A stretch of DNA of 64,000 bases from Galeopsis tetrahit (lineage: Eukaryota > Streptophyta > Magnoliopsida > Lamiales > Lamiaceae): positions 6,078,501-6,142,500 of the forward strand of contig OY776123.1 in the NCBI GenBank assembly GCA_963675135.1, written 5' to 3'. The notes under the pieces were generated by a model. The model ran no database searches and was not told where the DNA came from. It saw only the letters and a list, made by a program, of their open reading frames with translations. Positions 35,050 to 47,827 of this stretch are shown piece by piece; position 1 is the stretch's first letter; every line of letters begins with the position of its first letter. The position numbers were made by a program, and so were the translations under genes.

Positions 35050-36800
35050 CATAAGAATAGGATATATAGTTTTCTTTGCGAATTCTCATTAGGTTCTAAA
35101 AATTCCGAATTTTTATTCCCTTTTGTTTCTTTATAAATATTTAATAGTTAATACCGCCAATCATTTTATGAGAATTTTGAATTAAAAGATGCCTTTTGAT
35201 TTCATGTATGTATCTTTCTCTTTTAACAGTTGAAAGCATTACAACATGATGTAGCTTGCAAAGAAGGAGTACTTCTTAAAACAAAGAATTTACAATGAAG
35301 GTGAGATCTTTGATACATAGCCCTTGATGTAACAATTTTAATTTTATTAAAAGTTATTTGATTTGTGTTATAGCTACTCATGGAATGATTGTGAGTGACT
35401 CTCTCCATGATTTTTAATGACTACTATTATGAGGAAGGGTTTCTCGATGCCCTGCTTGAAGGAGATAACTCGCGATAAAGGAATTGTGTGTGAGTTCAGT
35501 GTGTGAATTTATATGTATATGTAGAAAGAGGTGGGGGGAATGTGGATGGAAGTTATGTTGGTAAGGAAAATGAGAGACTTGAGTATTATAGATATTGAAA
35601 ATAAAACAGACTTCTTAAAAAAGAAAAGCAGTGCATGTGGCTGAAATTTATTTCCATTTTCTTTTCTTTTGCTTTTTTTTCTTCTTAATTTGTTGTAGAT
35701 TTGGCATTACGAATTAGGGATTTCTTTTAATTAATATTAGAGATTTGTTTCAATTAATTATATGGGGTATTATTTTGAATTTGTTTTAGATTTGGTATTA
35801 AGAATTTATGTGTATTAGAGATTAGAGATTTGTTTATATTCATCTGATTTTGTATTGAAAGAGAAGAAGATATATAAGTAATTTGATTGCTTTAACTGCT
35901 CTTCTCGATGTTGCAGCACTGCACTAAAAGCTCACTTCAAGAATCGCAAGAGAAGTTGTGAATTATCACGAATTTATGTTGTTAACAAATTGTGCCCGTT
36001 TTTTTTTTTTTTTTTTTTTTTACAATTTTTTATAGGTGAGATTCAGTTCCTATGAAGTTCCATGTTCTTATCTAGTGCAATGAGGAGCATAGTTGTAATT
36101 TTCTTGGAGTGCAAAGCTTAGTCCATTTTAAGATTGACTTTGTTGTATATACATATTTCGTTTTTTTAAAGTCTTTGAATCGATGTGTTATCAACTTCTT
36201 TATATTTTTTTTTGACAGATCAACTTCTTTATATTGAGATTGCTTTTAAATGTGTAAATATTGCTATGTCAAAAGAATGTTGAAACATCCATAAAGAAAA
36301 GTTGTTTGATGAAGACGATTTGGATCTGGATGACAATATTAAGATTTATTTTACTTTACTTGATTAAATTTAATGGATTTTGTATGAATACTTTATTTAA
36401 AACAAACTATATAAACCATGTATCAAGATGAGCTTTAAACTCTTTTTGTGAGAGTGCTTTAATATGTGTATATCTATTTCTCTCTCCATATATAAAAACA
36501 TTCACATATTTTCACAAAAATAAATAAATTAAAACACTAGTATAATGTAAAAAAGTGGAACATGTTATGGATTGCCCGGATTGGTGTCACGCAAAAATCA
36601 GCCCACGGGTCAACCGTTCGACGCCGTCGTTTCGACTATGTGAAGACTTAAGAAACGGACATCCGATTTTCATTTCAGTAATTAATAATTTATTGTAAAT
36701 ACGATCGAAGAAATTTAGAATCAGAATGGCGGCAAGTAACAACCGATAAACCTCTTTCCTTACCCGATCAAAGGAAGTGAGAAACCCGCACAAAACGTAA
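35050..36800. other. AT-rich interval upstream of UVH3
   Basis: No gene is recognised. A poly-T run lies at about 36000-36022. The last 240 bp (36560-36801), which are more GC-balanced, should contain the UVH3 promoter and 5' UTR; no TATA box is obvious. Confidence 0.45.
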
Positions 36801-36801
36801 A

Positions 36802-39800
36802 ATGGGAGTCCACGGCCTCTGGGAACTCCTGGCCCCCGTCGGCCGCCGCGTCTCCGTCGAAACACTCGCCGGAAAGAAACTCGCGATCGGTACTCCTAAC
36901 CCTAGCCCTAACCGCTTTTTTTTCATACTTTTCTCTTCTCTCAATAACTTGTGTCTGTATATGTATAGATGCGAGTATATGGATGATACAATTTATGAAA
37001 GCAATGCGTGATGAGAAGGGGGAAATGGTGCGAAATGCTCACATACTGGGATTCTTCCGTCGAATTTGCAAGCTTCTATACCTCAGGACCAAGCCCGTTT
37101 TCGTATTTGACGGCGGCACGCCCGCTCTTAAGCGCCGGACAGTCATTGCCCGTCGCCGTCAGCGTGAGAATGCTCAGGCTAAGATTAGAAAGACTGCCGA
37201 GAAATTGCTGCTCAATCAAGTGACTACTTTATTACTTTCTTGAATTTTGGTTTTAAAATGTTGATTGCATATCACTTTAACCTAGACTTGATTTTGGAGT
37301 GGAAATACTTTAATTGATGACATGTTGTAATTCTCAATCATGGGTTTTGGTTTTCTTGTAAATGAGTATGGATTAGAATGTTTTAATTGATTATAGAACA
37401 TGATGCAATTCACTACCTTCAGGAGTAATTTTTTAATTATTGTTAATAGCTTAAGACAATGAGGGTGAAAGAACTGGCGGCAGATCTTGAGAAGCAGAGG
37501 CAGGAAGGTGATCCCAAAGGCAAAAGGCCCATCATAGAGGAATCTTCTAATGACAAGCAGACACAGAAAGGAAATACTGATGCGTCCATCAGTTACAATC
37601 AGGAAAAGTTAGATGAGATGTGAGTTTATGCTCGATTGTTTCGTTACTTATTGTTCAAAATTTAACACAAATTATTCAGACTTCTGTTAACTAGTTGATT
37701 TAGGTTGGCGGCTTCTATTGCTGCAGAGGAGAATCAGGGTTTTAATATTGATGCATCATCATCAGGTGTTGACATTCCAAATGATGAAGTCTTTGACGAG
37801 GATGATGATGAAGATGAAGAAATGATACTAGTAAGTGTTTTTTCATATTCTTCTCGCGGAAGTTTTTTTTCTTTTCATTATATTAATTCATGCCTTTGTA
37901 TTTTCTTACAGCCCGAGATGCAGGGTAAAATTGATCCTGCTGTTTTGGCTTGTTTACCTCCATCCATGCAACTTGACCTTCTTGTTCAGGTGGCATTCAC
38001 TAATTTATTGTATTGTCCCATCATAGTTGTATGGCTTTTTTATGAATCATTATTATCTTATGTTCTCTGTTGATCTCCTGTAATACAGATGAGAGAGAGA
38101 CTCATGGCTGAAAATAGACAGAAGTATCAGAAGGTGAAAAAGGTATAAACAGCTTTACATTTTTCTCCCCAGTAAAGTCTTCTGAATGCCCTTTTTAAAT
38201 ATATGTCTAGAGATTTTCGTTTTCTTTTTGCTTCAACTGAAACTTGATAGAGTCTAGGAGCAATAACAAGAATTCAGTAAGAAAATTTCCACTGGACGGA
38301 ATCAATAAGAAAGTTTCTCGTCCTGATATCTGTTTGATGCAGTTTTCTTTACAAAAACCATCTCGTGTCTCCTTATGTCATCTACTTTGCATCTGCTAAT
38401 GTTTTAGGTTAGTATTGTATACTCTTTACTCAGCGGAGCCTTGAAGATTTTAAGAACATTCCCTTTTGACTAAATGTGCATGGATTTATATATTTTGGCT
38501 GGTTTAGGTTCCAGCAAGATTTTCAGAGCTACAAATAGAGGCTTATCTCAAAACAGTTGCTTTCCGGCGTGAAATAGATGGGGTACAGAAGTCTGCTGCT
38601 GGAAGGGGAATAGGTGGTGTGCAGACTTCAAGAATTGCATCTGAAGCCAACAGAGAATTTATTTTCTCCTCATCATTTACTGGGGATAAACAGTTCGTAC
38701 TTGAATTCCTTTTCCTCTTTATGTTGTGAAGTTTGTGTTTTTGTTTGCAAAGTTCCGAACCAGCCAGAATTGGACTATAATGGAATTTTATGCAGCAATC
38801 TGGTTGATATACGTATGTGCATGAATTTTTTTTATTGTTTTTATCAGAGCACTTACATCTGTTGGACAAGAGAGAAAAGAAGCTGATCAAGTTGAGGCCC
38901 CACCAAAAAATTCTCCCGCCAAGGCCCCACCAGCTAGTTCTCCTGCCAAAGCTCCACTAGCGAATTCTTCTGCCAATGCTTTCAATAAAATTAAGTGGCC
39001 CAAAAGTTCTGATGCTACAGCTGGACCAACTGTGCCTGAAATTGGAAAGGCACACGATGAAGTTGAGACATACGTAGATGAGAGGGGTCGTCTTCGCGTT
39101 AGTAGGGTCAGAGCACTGGGGATTCGCATGACTCGAGATCTACAGAGGAATCTAGATTTGATTAAGGAGATTGATCAGGAGAAATTGGAAAGAGATCAGG
39201 AAAAAAATAATGAACTTGCCACTGCTAGTGAACTAGAAGGTGTCCTAGACGACTCATCAGGCAGAATCCAGCTTCAAGAAGCCACTGATAAGAATAGTGA
39301 TAAAATGATTAATGAAGTTGACAAAAACGAGGATCCCGCATTTGTAAGTGGAGCTTCTATAGAGATATCCTTTGAAGATACATCAGAGCATCAGGGATCT
39401 GATGACAATGATGATAAGTTATTTGCTCGTCTGGTGGCGGGAGAGCCGGTCGATTGCTCTGTTGATAATTCTGTAATAGCGAAAGAAACCTTACATTCTG
39501 CTTCAGATAATGAGTGGGTGAAAGGATTTGTTGACCGTAAGAATACAGAGCATCTTCATGAAGAGGGCATGAGTGATGAGGGGGAAGAAGTAGAGTGGGA
39601 GGAAGGATTTCAGGACATTCAATTGAAAATGTCATCTCGTACTGATGAAAGCCAGAAAAAAGTTACTAAGGAATTCATGGAAAAAGAAGCTGCTTTTCAG
39701 GAGGCAGTTATTAGAAGTTTAGAGGATAATAGTGAATTACTGGATGGCTTTAACGAAAATCACACATCTGAAAGAGCTAAAGAAACGGTTAGCTATGAAG

Positions 39801-42800
39801 GAGGAGAAGTTGAGTGGGAGGAAGGATTTGAAGACATTCGATTGAAATCGTGTCTGGAAAAAAGTCAAAAAACTGTTACAAAGGGAGACCTGGAAGAAGA
39901 TGCTGCTTTTCAGGAGGCAATTAGAAGAAGTTTAGAGGGTACAAGTGTATCAATGGATGGCTTTCATGAAAATGACACATCAGAAAAAGCTAGAGAAATG
40001 GTTAACGATGATGAAGAAGTTGAGTGGGAGGAAGATTTTCAAGATACTGAATTGAAATCACCGTCTTGTCCTGATAAAAGCCAAAACACTGTTGCAAAAG
40101 GAGTCCTGGAAGAAGAAACTGCTTTTCAGGAGGCAGTTAGAAGTAGTTTAAAGGATACAGGTGGATCTGTGGACGACTTTCATGAAAATAACACATCAAA
40201 AAGTGCTAGTGAAGCGATTAATGAGAAATCTGATTGCGAAGGGAAAGAACAGCCTAATGTGGAAACCTTTTCATATGATGTAAGAAAATCATTGGATGAT
40301 AGATTGCTCAGTTCTGGTTCTGCTGATACTCCCATGTTTCAGGTGGAGTTGGGTGGCCATTCAGTAACTGATGTGGATGGTGCTGAAGAATTGGTAAAGG
40401 ATAAAGTAGATGGTAACTTTTCAAGGGAAAAGGATGAAGCCCTGAGGAATAATAACAACAATAATGAGCAGGAAATCGTGGAGGAAATGATGTTTCTGGA
40501 TAAAGAACGTGAAGATCTAGGAAGTGAGCAACGGAAGCATGAGAGGGATGCAGAGTCAGTAAGCGGCGAGATGTTTGCTGAATGCCAGGTATGCATGTTG
40601 AGCTACTCATGGGTAGGGATGTAACAAATCAAATAATTTTGAATTGATATGGTATTCGTATTTGAATATTGATTCTTATATTCAAAATATTATAATTTGA
40701 GTACAAATATTTTTTTTATTCGGTAAGTATTCAAATACAAGTTCACGGTATTCAATTCGATATTTGCAAATATTCAAATAAATATTTATATATATTATAC
40801 TCCCTCCACTTTTAAATAAGTGTCATTTTAACAATTTTCAACATATTAAGATATATAATTATGGACAATTTTACCCTTCATTAATGATAACTAATTTTAA
40901 TATTAAATTTATGTTTAGTAATGAATGTGGTCAATATTGTAGATGATATTCATGTATACAATAATTAAGGTTTATGCATGATTTATGTTATAGTACTCCA
41001 CTATATTCAAAAGGGAAAAAACTTAAATCAAGGTAAAGAAAATGGAGGGAGTACAATGTACAAGGGTAAAATTGTCAAACTTGAAGAAAAAAGTGTAGAA
41101 TGACACTTATTTAAAAAATATTGAAAAAGGCAAAGTGACATTTAATAAAAAATGGAGGGAGTAGTATACTAATAACAAATATATTTATTTATCATCAATT
41201 GAACTTTTGACTGCTTAAGCCATAAATCTAATTAATTAAGTTCAGCCCTTAGTCATTAGTTGAAATAGTTGGATCATCTGTTGATCATCTATTGTTGAGT
41301 GTTTATTAGGTAAATTATATTAAATGTGTTGGAGATTACCCCATATAATGGAGTATTATTATACAATTTTTCCTTAAAAAATAATTAGACAGGTTGTGTG
41401 CAAAAAAGAGCAATTAAACAGGTTTTGTCTAAAAAAAAAAAGAATTTTGGATCAAATACTCGAACAGTATCAAACAATTCGAATATCAATTTTGAATCGA
41501 ATACGAATCAATATTATTATTCAAATAAAAATCTAATATGAATATTTGAATAGTTTCACTAATACGAATCGAGTAAAATGATATGTGCGTTGATTTGATT
41601 CATTTACATCCCTACTCATAGGTTTCCTATACTTTCCTGTATACTTCTTTACCTTTCTCTCGATATTGGTCTTTTACTTTTCTTTTTCATGCTCTCTTTG
41701 CTCACTAATATAGGAGTTGCTTCAAATGTTTGGCTTACCATATATTATTGCACCAATGGAAGCTGAAGCTCAATGTGCTTTCATGGAGCTGTCCAATCTA
41801 GTTGATGGTGTGGTAACCGATGACTCTGATGCATTCTTGTTTGGAGCACAAAGCGTGTACAAAAACATCTTTGATGATCGCAAATATGTGGAAACATACT
41901 TAATGAAGGTGACCTCTTACCATAGCTGTTGCAACTAGCTATTTCGGAATCAATAATGTTTTATGTAATAATCCAAGTTGTCATTGTGATCTTATCACTG
42001 ATCAGTTATGATTTCTCATTCCTTTAGTTTCTTCCAATTATTAAAAATGAGTTAAGCATTGACCTTAATAACCAAATTTTGTTAGTAATATTTATATGTT
42101 CCATCATTAATATTGATTTTTAGCATTTTGATGGTTTTCTAGGATATCGAGAATGAGATTGGGTTAGATCGAGAGAAATTAATCCATATGGCACTACTTC
42201 TTGGAAGTGATTATACTGAAGGCATTAGGTAATTGGCACCATCCATGTCAGCAGTATTTTCTTCTGCAGATTTATTAATTCTTTATTCTTAGTGTTCAGC
42301 TTAAGTAGTTTGCCTTGAATGATGTAAAAGTTTCAATTTATGTTACTCTCATGTGAATGTAACAGTGGCATTGGCATTGTTAATGCAATCGAGGTCGTTA
42401 ATGCTTTTCCTGGGAAAGATGGTCTTCGTGAATTTCGAGAGTGGATAGAATCACCAGATCCTAGTATTTTTGGAAAATTTAATGTAGAAACAGGGGGTAA
42501 CTCAAGAAAGAAAGGATCAAAAGGCACTGAGAGTGGTATCACGAGTGTCTCAAATAGCAATGTAGATGGGATTTCCTGTAATGAAAATGTTCCACAGCCG
42601 GTGAATGACGAGGCCCAAAGGAAAAGACAGGTTTTCATGGATAAACATGTAATGCCACTTGGTTACTTTTTTCTTCTAAATGTTACTGTAATTAATTACC
42701 ATTTTTCTTAGCAAATTGGATGTAAATATAATTTTTTGTTATATTTGCAGAGAAATGTGAGTAAAAATTGGCATATTAGTACTTCTTTTCCGAGTGATGC

Positions 42801-44433
42801 TGTGGTTTCAGCATATGATTCTCCGCAAGTGGACAAGTCTACAGAGCCGTTTTCATGGGGAAAACCTGATCTGTTTGTTCTTCGCAGGTCAGTCAAATGC
42901 TTCAATCTGGTGCTATATATAGACAGATGCATAAGCTTTGATATATGCTTGTTATTTATTGATTTTATCACATATGTTGTGTTTGTATACTTGTAGATAT
43001 TCGAGCATACTTCCCTAATAGAAAAACTGTACTTCTCTGGCTTAGCTTGTTCTTTTTTGCTTTAAAAGAAAAGAATGTCTGGTTGTAGATTGTGTTGGGA
43101 GAAGTTTGGGTGGGGTGCATCAAAAGCAGACGAGTTGCTGATACCAGTTCTAAAGGAGTACAACAAGCACGAGGTTGGTCACTCTTCCTTTACCTCATAG
43201 CGTCCCCCCTAGTGTGCACACACATACCCTCTCTCTAGTATGCACTAGATAAGGGCAGATTTGGTAACAATCTAATTTGTTTAAATGATGAAGACCTATT
43301 TACACAATGTTGATGTTTTCCCAACACTCCTTTTAGAGCCTTAGATGATGTATGTTGGGGAAGAAGATTTCTGATGTATCGTCCTTTTCCTTGTTATCAC
43401 TGTTGATGCAGACACAATTGAGACTGGAAGCATTTTACACGTTCAATGAAAGATTTGCTAAAATTCGAAGTAAGAGAATAGAAAAGGCGGTCAAAGGAAT
43501 AACAGGGTCTAAATCTTCTGCACCGATGGATGAAACGCCACAACAATCTGGGAGTAGGAGAAAAAGAAAACCAAAGCCCTTTGAGGATGAAGCAAACCAA
43601 TCAAAAGTCGACAGCATGGAGAAGCCAGGTGTTAAGCCGCAGCAGTCTAAACGAGGAAGGATGAAAGTAAAGAATTCAAAGGTGAATTTAGAACAATCCA
43701 GGGATGGTTCTAACGTAAGAGGTAGAGGGAGAGGAGGACGTGGCCGAGGTGGAAGAGGAAAGCGGAAAGATACTCATAATGCAGATGCTGAGATCAGCAA
43801 TGATGATGGAAGTAGCAGTGAAAATGACGAACAAGTGCAACATATATCAGAAGATGCTGCTGATCAAATACGAAGGGTAAGTCTCTCTCTCTCTCTCTCA
43901 CACACACACAGAGTGTTTTTAGACTTGCAGTAGTAATAATTTTTGGTGTTGCTCAACTGTAACTCCAGTCAGTGCGAGTTCGGAAGACTGTGAACTATGC
44001 TGTTTCTGATGATGAAAAGGATGAGACTTTGGCCGAACAAGTAGGGAGTGCTAAGGAGGAGTGTGCAATGGATGAAGATGGTGGCATTGACAAGCACATC
44101 GAAAATGAAGTCAGCGTAGGGGGTGAAACGGGGATTGAAGATGGAGGCATTGACAAGCACATGGAAAATGAAGTCAGAGTAGGGGGTGAAACGGGGGATG
44201 AAGATGGACTTTTGGTGGAAGAGACGACGAGTATGGTGGATGAGGATCAAATGGATGATCCTTCTGCACCAAAGGAGTATCTTCAGTTTGGAGGTGGATT
44301 TTGTTTAAATGAAGAGGACGACAAAGAAGGTGAGAAATCTCCCTTGGCTGACGAGCTAAACATGCATGATGATGAATCAACAAAATTCCTTCGTGCAATG
44401 CCTAATTTGAGGCGAAAGAAGAGAAAAAACTGA
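36802..44433 (+). CDS. UVH3: DNA repair endonuclease UVH3 (XPG/ERCC5/RAD2 orthologue)
   Basis: Fifteen coding exons were read: 36802-36889, 36969-37219, 37450-37619, 37704-37830, 37912-37989, 38089-38142, 38508-38692, 38848-40588, 41714-41908, 42143-42228, 42366-42648, 42751-42887, 43089-43173, 43412-43876 and 43969-44433. They sum to 4410 nt (1469 aa), close to the Arabidopsis length. The XPG-N domain opens the protein (MGVHGLWELLAPVGRRV; DASIW; VFVFDGG). The XPG-I domain is in exon 9 (EAEAQCAF, VTDDSDAFLFG), followed by the helix-hairpin-helix (LLGSDYTEGISGIGIVNA). The acidic metal ligands are present. The large spacer in exon 8 carries three tandem 71-72 aa repeats with UIM-like motifs. 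The C-terminus has RG-rich and Lys-rich parts and a nuclear-type acidic tail. XPG makes the 3' incision in nucleotide excision repair with TFIIH. Intron 8 holds a 1 kb transposon. Confidence 0.97.
39580..40160 (+). repeat. Three tandem UIM-containing repeats in UVH3 exon 8
   Basis: Units of 213 and 216 bp each encode EVEWEE(G/D)F, a spacer, then (E/D)-x-AFQEA(V/I)-x-x-SL(E/K). The Phe codon of each motif lies at 39695, 39908 and 40124. The second block, F-x-x-A-x-x-x-S, fits the ubiquitin-interacting motif consensus. Confidence 0.85.
40614..41614. mobile_element. hAT-like non-autonomous element in UVH3 intron 8
   Basis: The element begins TAGGGATGTAAC and ends with the inverted TTTACATCCCTA. 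The 8 bp flanks CTCATGGG (40606-40613) and CTCATAGG (41615-41622) differ at one base, as expected for an older hAT target duplication. A Stowaway MITE is nested inside. Confidence 0.8.
40800..41161. mobile_element. Stowaway-type MITE nested in the hAT-like element
   Basis: The ends are CTCCCTCCACTTTTAAATAA and the inverted TTAATAAAAAATGGAGGGAG, with TA on both sides. Its insertion must postdate the host element. Confidence 0.8.
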
Positions 44434-44667
44434 AATTTCATTTGTAGATTTTCTTATTAAACTCGGGTATATCACGAGTCCAGATTAGAAATGTGGCCAT
44501 GGTTGGACCTGTTGTGTCATGATTACTGTGTAAATAAATTACTCAAGTTTGGTCGTTGCACATTGGTGTGTCAAAATGACACACTATGATTAACAATCCG
44601 ATGTGTTCGATTGTAGCCCTCCGGTTACGTTTATGTGTAAATCATCTTCTCTGAGCTCACGAACACC

Positions 44668-44925
44668 TGCAAAAGAACGTCAGAGAGATCTGCGGCGCGG
44701 GGACTCCGACGCTCAAGTCAGATGGAGAACTCAAATAATCAAGAGGTGGAGCTATCCGATGTAATTTCAGGTGTCTTAAGGCTCAATCGGAGGGGTATTT
44801 AGGTCGTCGAAGAATATATCAAATTATATTTTCTGGCCAAATGATATCTTTATCTTTTGTACTGTGTATATTTCGAGATTAGATGTGTTATTACTGATCA
44901 CATGGGCTCAAAAAACGTACCTCAA
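44668..44925 (+). repeat. 258 bp dispersed repeat R, copy 1
   Basis: It is identical in length to 58261-58518 and differs at only about four positions by eye. It begins TGCAAAAGAACGTC, includes GCGCGGGGACTCCGACGCTC and ends AACGTACCTCAA. It contains a short frame (MENSNNQEVELSDVISGV, 27 codons in total). Identity is unknown; it could be part of a TRIM-like LTR or a duplicated gene end. Confidence 0.85.
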
Positions 44926-44942
44926 AAATGGGATTGCATGCA

Positions 44943-45500
44943 GTGTTATTCCTGTCCTGTCTTATATAGTTGCATTGCATGCAGTGTGATTGGGGCCATA
45001 GTTATTACAATGTGAATGGGGCCATAGTTATTACAATGGGATTTTACAATGTGTTATTACAATGGGATTTTACACCGTGGTTTGGGGGAAACATAAAGAA
45101 GAAGAAACCAGTGATGATGATTATGCGTCTATTGAGACATCTACAACCGATGTTCCTCTCCTAAAACATCGCCATGCATAACACCTGCAGATATTGGATT
45201 AATTCAAAATATATATCATGTTACTCATCATAAATATAAAAACATGCATATTATATATATATATATATATACTTGCAATATTTGAAATATGTTAGTATGA
45301 AAAAGTATGGGTGCACTATTAGTTTCGCTTGCCCGTGATGTGGCCGAGCCAATTGTAACGACAATAATTAAGTCTTTTAAACAAAGTATTTTGGGGGGAA
45401 ATATATTATAAACATGGATTTATTTGTGTTTATGTTGAAGGGATCGAATGGTTATTTGCACTCATGGAATTTATGAGTACATCCACCGGTAGTTTGTATG
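44943..45500 (+). pseudogene. Relic last exon and 3' flank of a WAT1-related gene
   Basis: 44985-45181 matches exon 6 of the intact WAT1 gene (61107-61257): GAIVITM, FYTVVWGKHK-like wording, DDDYASIETS and PLLKHRHA with a stop. The intron end before it and the 3' flank (45290-45500 against 61830-62005) match too. The exon is disrupted by a small tandem duplication around GGGGCCATAGTTATTACAATG-type sequence. No other exons remain. It is the remnant of a second gene copy. Confidence 0.85.
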
Positions 45501-45555
45501 TATCAAATGAATTTGCGGCTCATGGAATTTATGAGTACATCCACCGGTAGTTTTT
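45450..45555. repeat. Short tandem duplication in the WAT1 3' flank
   Basis: CATGGAATTTATGAGTACAT followed by CCACCGGTAGTTT occurs twice, about 58 bp apart, but once in the intact gene's flank at 61.98 kb. Confidence 0.75.
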
Positions 45556-45769
45556 TGTGGTTGTGTATCTTTCTGTTGTGGGGATGTATGTATGTATATA
45601 TGCAGCAGTAGCTTGTAGGAATAGGAGTGGTAGTAGTAGTAATTATTAGTATCAGAATTCAAACTCAGTTTATGCAACACAAAATCTTGTCCTCTGTCTC
45701 AATCCCTTTCACCCTTTTGTGGGGTTTGCAAAAATTAATCATTGTATTTTTTAAAAAATTTACTTCTAT

Positions 45770-47331
45770 TGATTCACGTATTCCACAACACTAGAATAAA
45801 CGACCGCAAGTATACGGTGTCTATTGTAGCGAAGTAAGTACAAGGTCGATCCCACAGGGAGGTGTAGTGTAAAAGTGTAGTTTGTTAACGGAATTCTAAA
45901 TAGACGCGATCTATTAAAGTGAAATGGTGTGATTACCCCTAAATTATCTACCAAATTGTCACAAGTAAACAATTAAAAGAGTAATGCAAAATCGATCAAT
46001 GAATGCTCATGCAAATCACAAAACGAGATGGAAAATGAATGAAAACTCAAGTATGAGAAGGGAGGTTCCAAGGCATATGTCACACTAAGGGTTCAATTTA
46101 TGATCAAAAGCATATTTAAGTGGTGTTGTGTTGATTACTATAGGGTTGATCACGAAATGATGAATTAAAAGTTCTCTCGATCCAATTAATCCAAGAGAAG
46201 TATCACACAAACTAGTATCTCTACTTAGCATGCATAATAAACCTCAAAAAGGGTCCTAAGATCATCTAATACCCTCCCAATAATTGATCCTCTCTCTAGC
46301 TCACAATAATATTGGGTCGAATGCTTAAATACGATTAATGAAAGGGATTTCTCAATCCAATTTCAATTAACAATAAATAAAACATATTATCATGGTCATT
46401 GACAACATATCTTGCAATGAAAGTTAAGCATTCAAATAGAAATAACAACACAACCACCAAATAAACAAGAAATTAATTCATAAACATCATCCAAAGTGTA
46501 AACATAGCCCTAGAACCAAAAGTGTTCTAGCCAAGAAACAACATAATCCAACTACAAAGAAAACTAAGATAAAAGCAATAAAAAGTGAAATGAAAAGAAA
46601 GCTTAGACTATTTTATGGTGAGGAATCAAATTCTAAAGCTAATGGTGGCCTCCTTGCATGAATTGATGAAGAATTGAAGAAGTAGATGACGAAAACCTCC
46701 AAGTGTGTGTGATTGTGTGTGAGACTTCTTGAGGGAGAGGTAAGGTGGTTTTGAATTTAAGAATGGAGGTATTTATAGTGTTGGGGTAGAGTTTGGGTGT
46801 AAGAATTGCAAGTTGGTCCCTTGAAAATGGAGAAAATATGAGTTTGGCACCGAAAATGGGTTGGCCCGGCCGGGTGGGAATGTTGTTCGCCCGAGCGGGT
46901 ATGTTGGCCGAAAAATTTGGGGGGTGGGGGGGGGGCAAGTGGCCCGGCCGGGCCAAACTTTCGTATTGGCCACTTTTAAATGACTCGGCCGCCCGGCCGG
47001 GCCAAACTTTCGTTTTGGCTCCGTCCTTCGTTTTCGTCCTACAACTTCGTCCCTCCGTATCTTGAGCTTCCGACCTCCGATCGACTCGATTCTTTTTTAT
47101 ATTCCACTCCATTTTTCGAGCCGGATCCAATGGTTCACTCCTCTTTCCGATCCAATCACTTGTGGTATGTGTTTTGCTCCCAAATTTCATCGTTTTACCT
47201 ACAAAATCGACAAAACACTACCTTTCTCTTATTTCGACCAAAACAATGATAATCACCCTATAAATCAATGAAATCAACATCAAAATGAGCTTCACATGTG
47301 CATCTAAAGTGTGTAAATTCCACCCAAATCA
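45770..47331 (-). mobile_element. Solo LTR, family A/B, copy A
   Basis: The 1562 bp unit starts TGATTCACGTATTCC and ends CCACCCAAATCA, so it has TG...CA ends, and is flanked by TCTAT on both sides (45765-45769 and 47332-47336), a 5 bp target duplication. It aligns along its length with copy B. No internal retroelement genes, primer-binding site or second LTR adjoin it. Minus orientation is inferred, with the TGATTTGGGTGG end as 5'. The frames inside have no recognised domain. Confidence 0.75.
46859..47010. repeat. GC-rich CCCGGCCGGG palindrome block in LTR A
   Basis: Within an AT-rich LTR, this block contains several GGCCCGGCCGGGCC-type palindromes separated by short spacers and a G-run. The corresponding block in LTR B (48908-49090) has the same palindromes but different spacers. 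Confidence 0.7.
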
Positions 47332-47827
47332 TCTATGTCCAAACTTTGTATAAAAATATTCATTTTTTCTCCATCATTCGTTTCAAAAGTTATATACACT
47401 TATTCTATCATTTTGAGCGTTACAAATAAATTTCATGTTTATAATATATTCCTACATATTATAGTATTATGTGTACAGAACCAGAAAGGAGAGAGAGAAA
47501 GTTGATTTCAGAAACCACGTTATTCAGGTTAATTTCATTTTTATTTCAAAAGACAAAAGACATTCACATGGTTTAATTTAATTAATTGTAATACAACGTG
47601 GCGGTGCAGTGGTTTGAAGTTCTTGATGGGCTACTTGGAAAACACTGGAGGAACGTGGGTTTGGCGTTTAACTGCACATTTCTCATGTTTGGATCTGTCA
47701 TTCAACTCATTGCTTGTGCTAGGTACCTACTAACATTATTACTACATACTCCCTCCGTCCCGGTACTAATATAATAAGTAGATGTATTAGAGCTGATGTG
47801 ATTAAGAGAGAATAATATAATGAAATG

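Larger units (their letters stand above)
33265..36540 (+). mobile_element. Possible Helitron-like element with captured gene pieces
   Basis: A TCTATATATATAAAAGGAGG start preceded by A, and a CTAG followed by T at 36537-36541, would fit the A|TC...CTRR|T rule. Between them lie non-contiguous gene fragments. However, no GC-rich hairpin is seen before the CTAG, and TC/CTAG ends are short enough to occur by chance. Treat the element and its boundaries as a hypothesis. Confidence 0.25.

Noticed and set aside
45783..45800. CACTA-type start (ACAACACTAGAATAAACG) in repeat A
   Set aside because: The other end lacks TAGTG, while TG...CA ends with 5 bp duplications fit an LTR in both copies.
46639..47190. 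183-codon minus-strand frame in solo LTR A (and similar frames in LTR B)
   Set aside because: It lies within an LTR, is Pro/Arg-rich because of the GC palindromes, and the matching frames in copy B are disrupted and differ.
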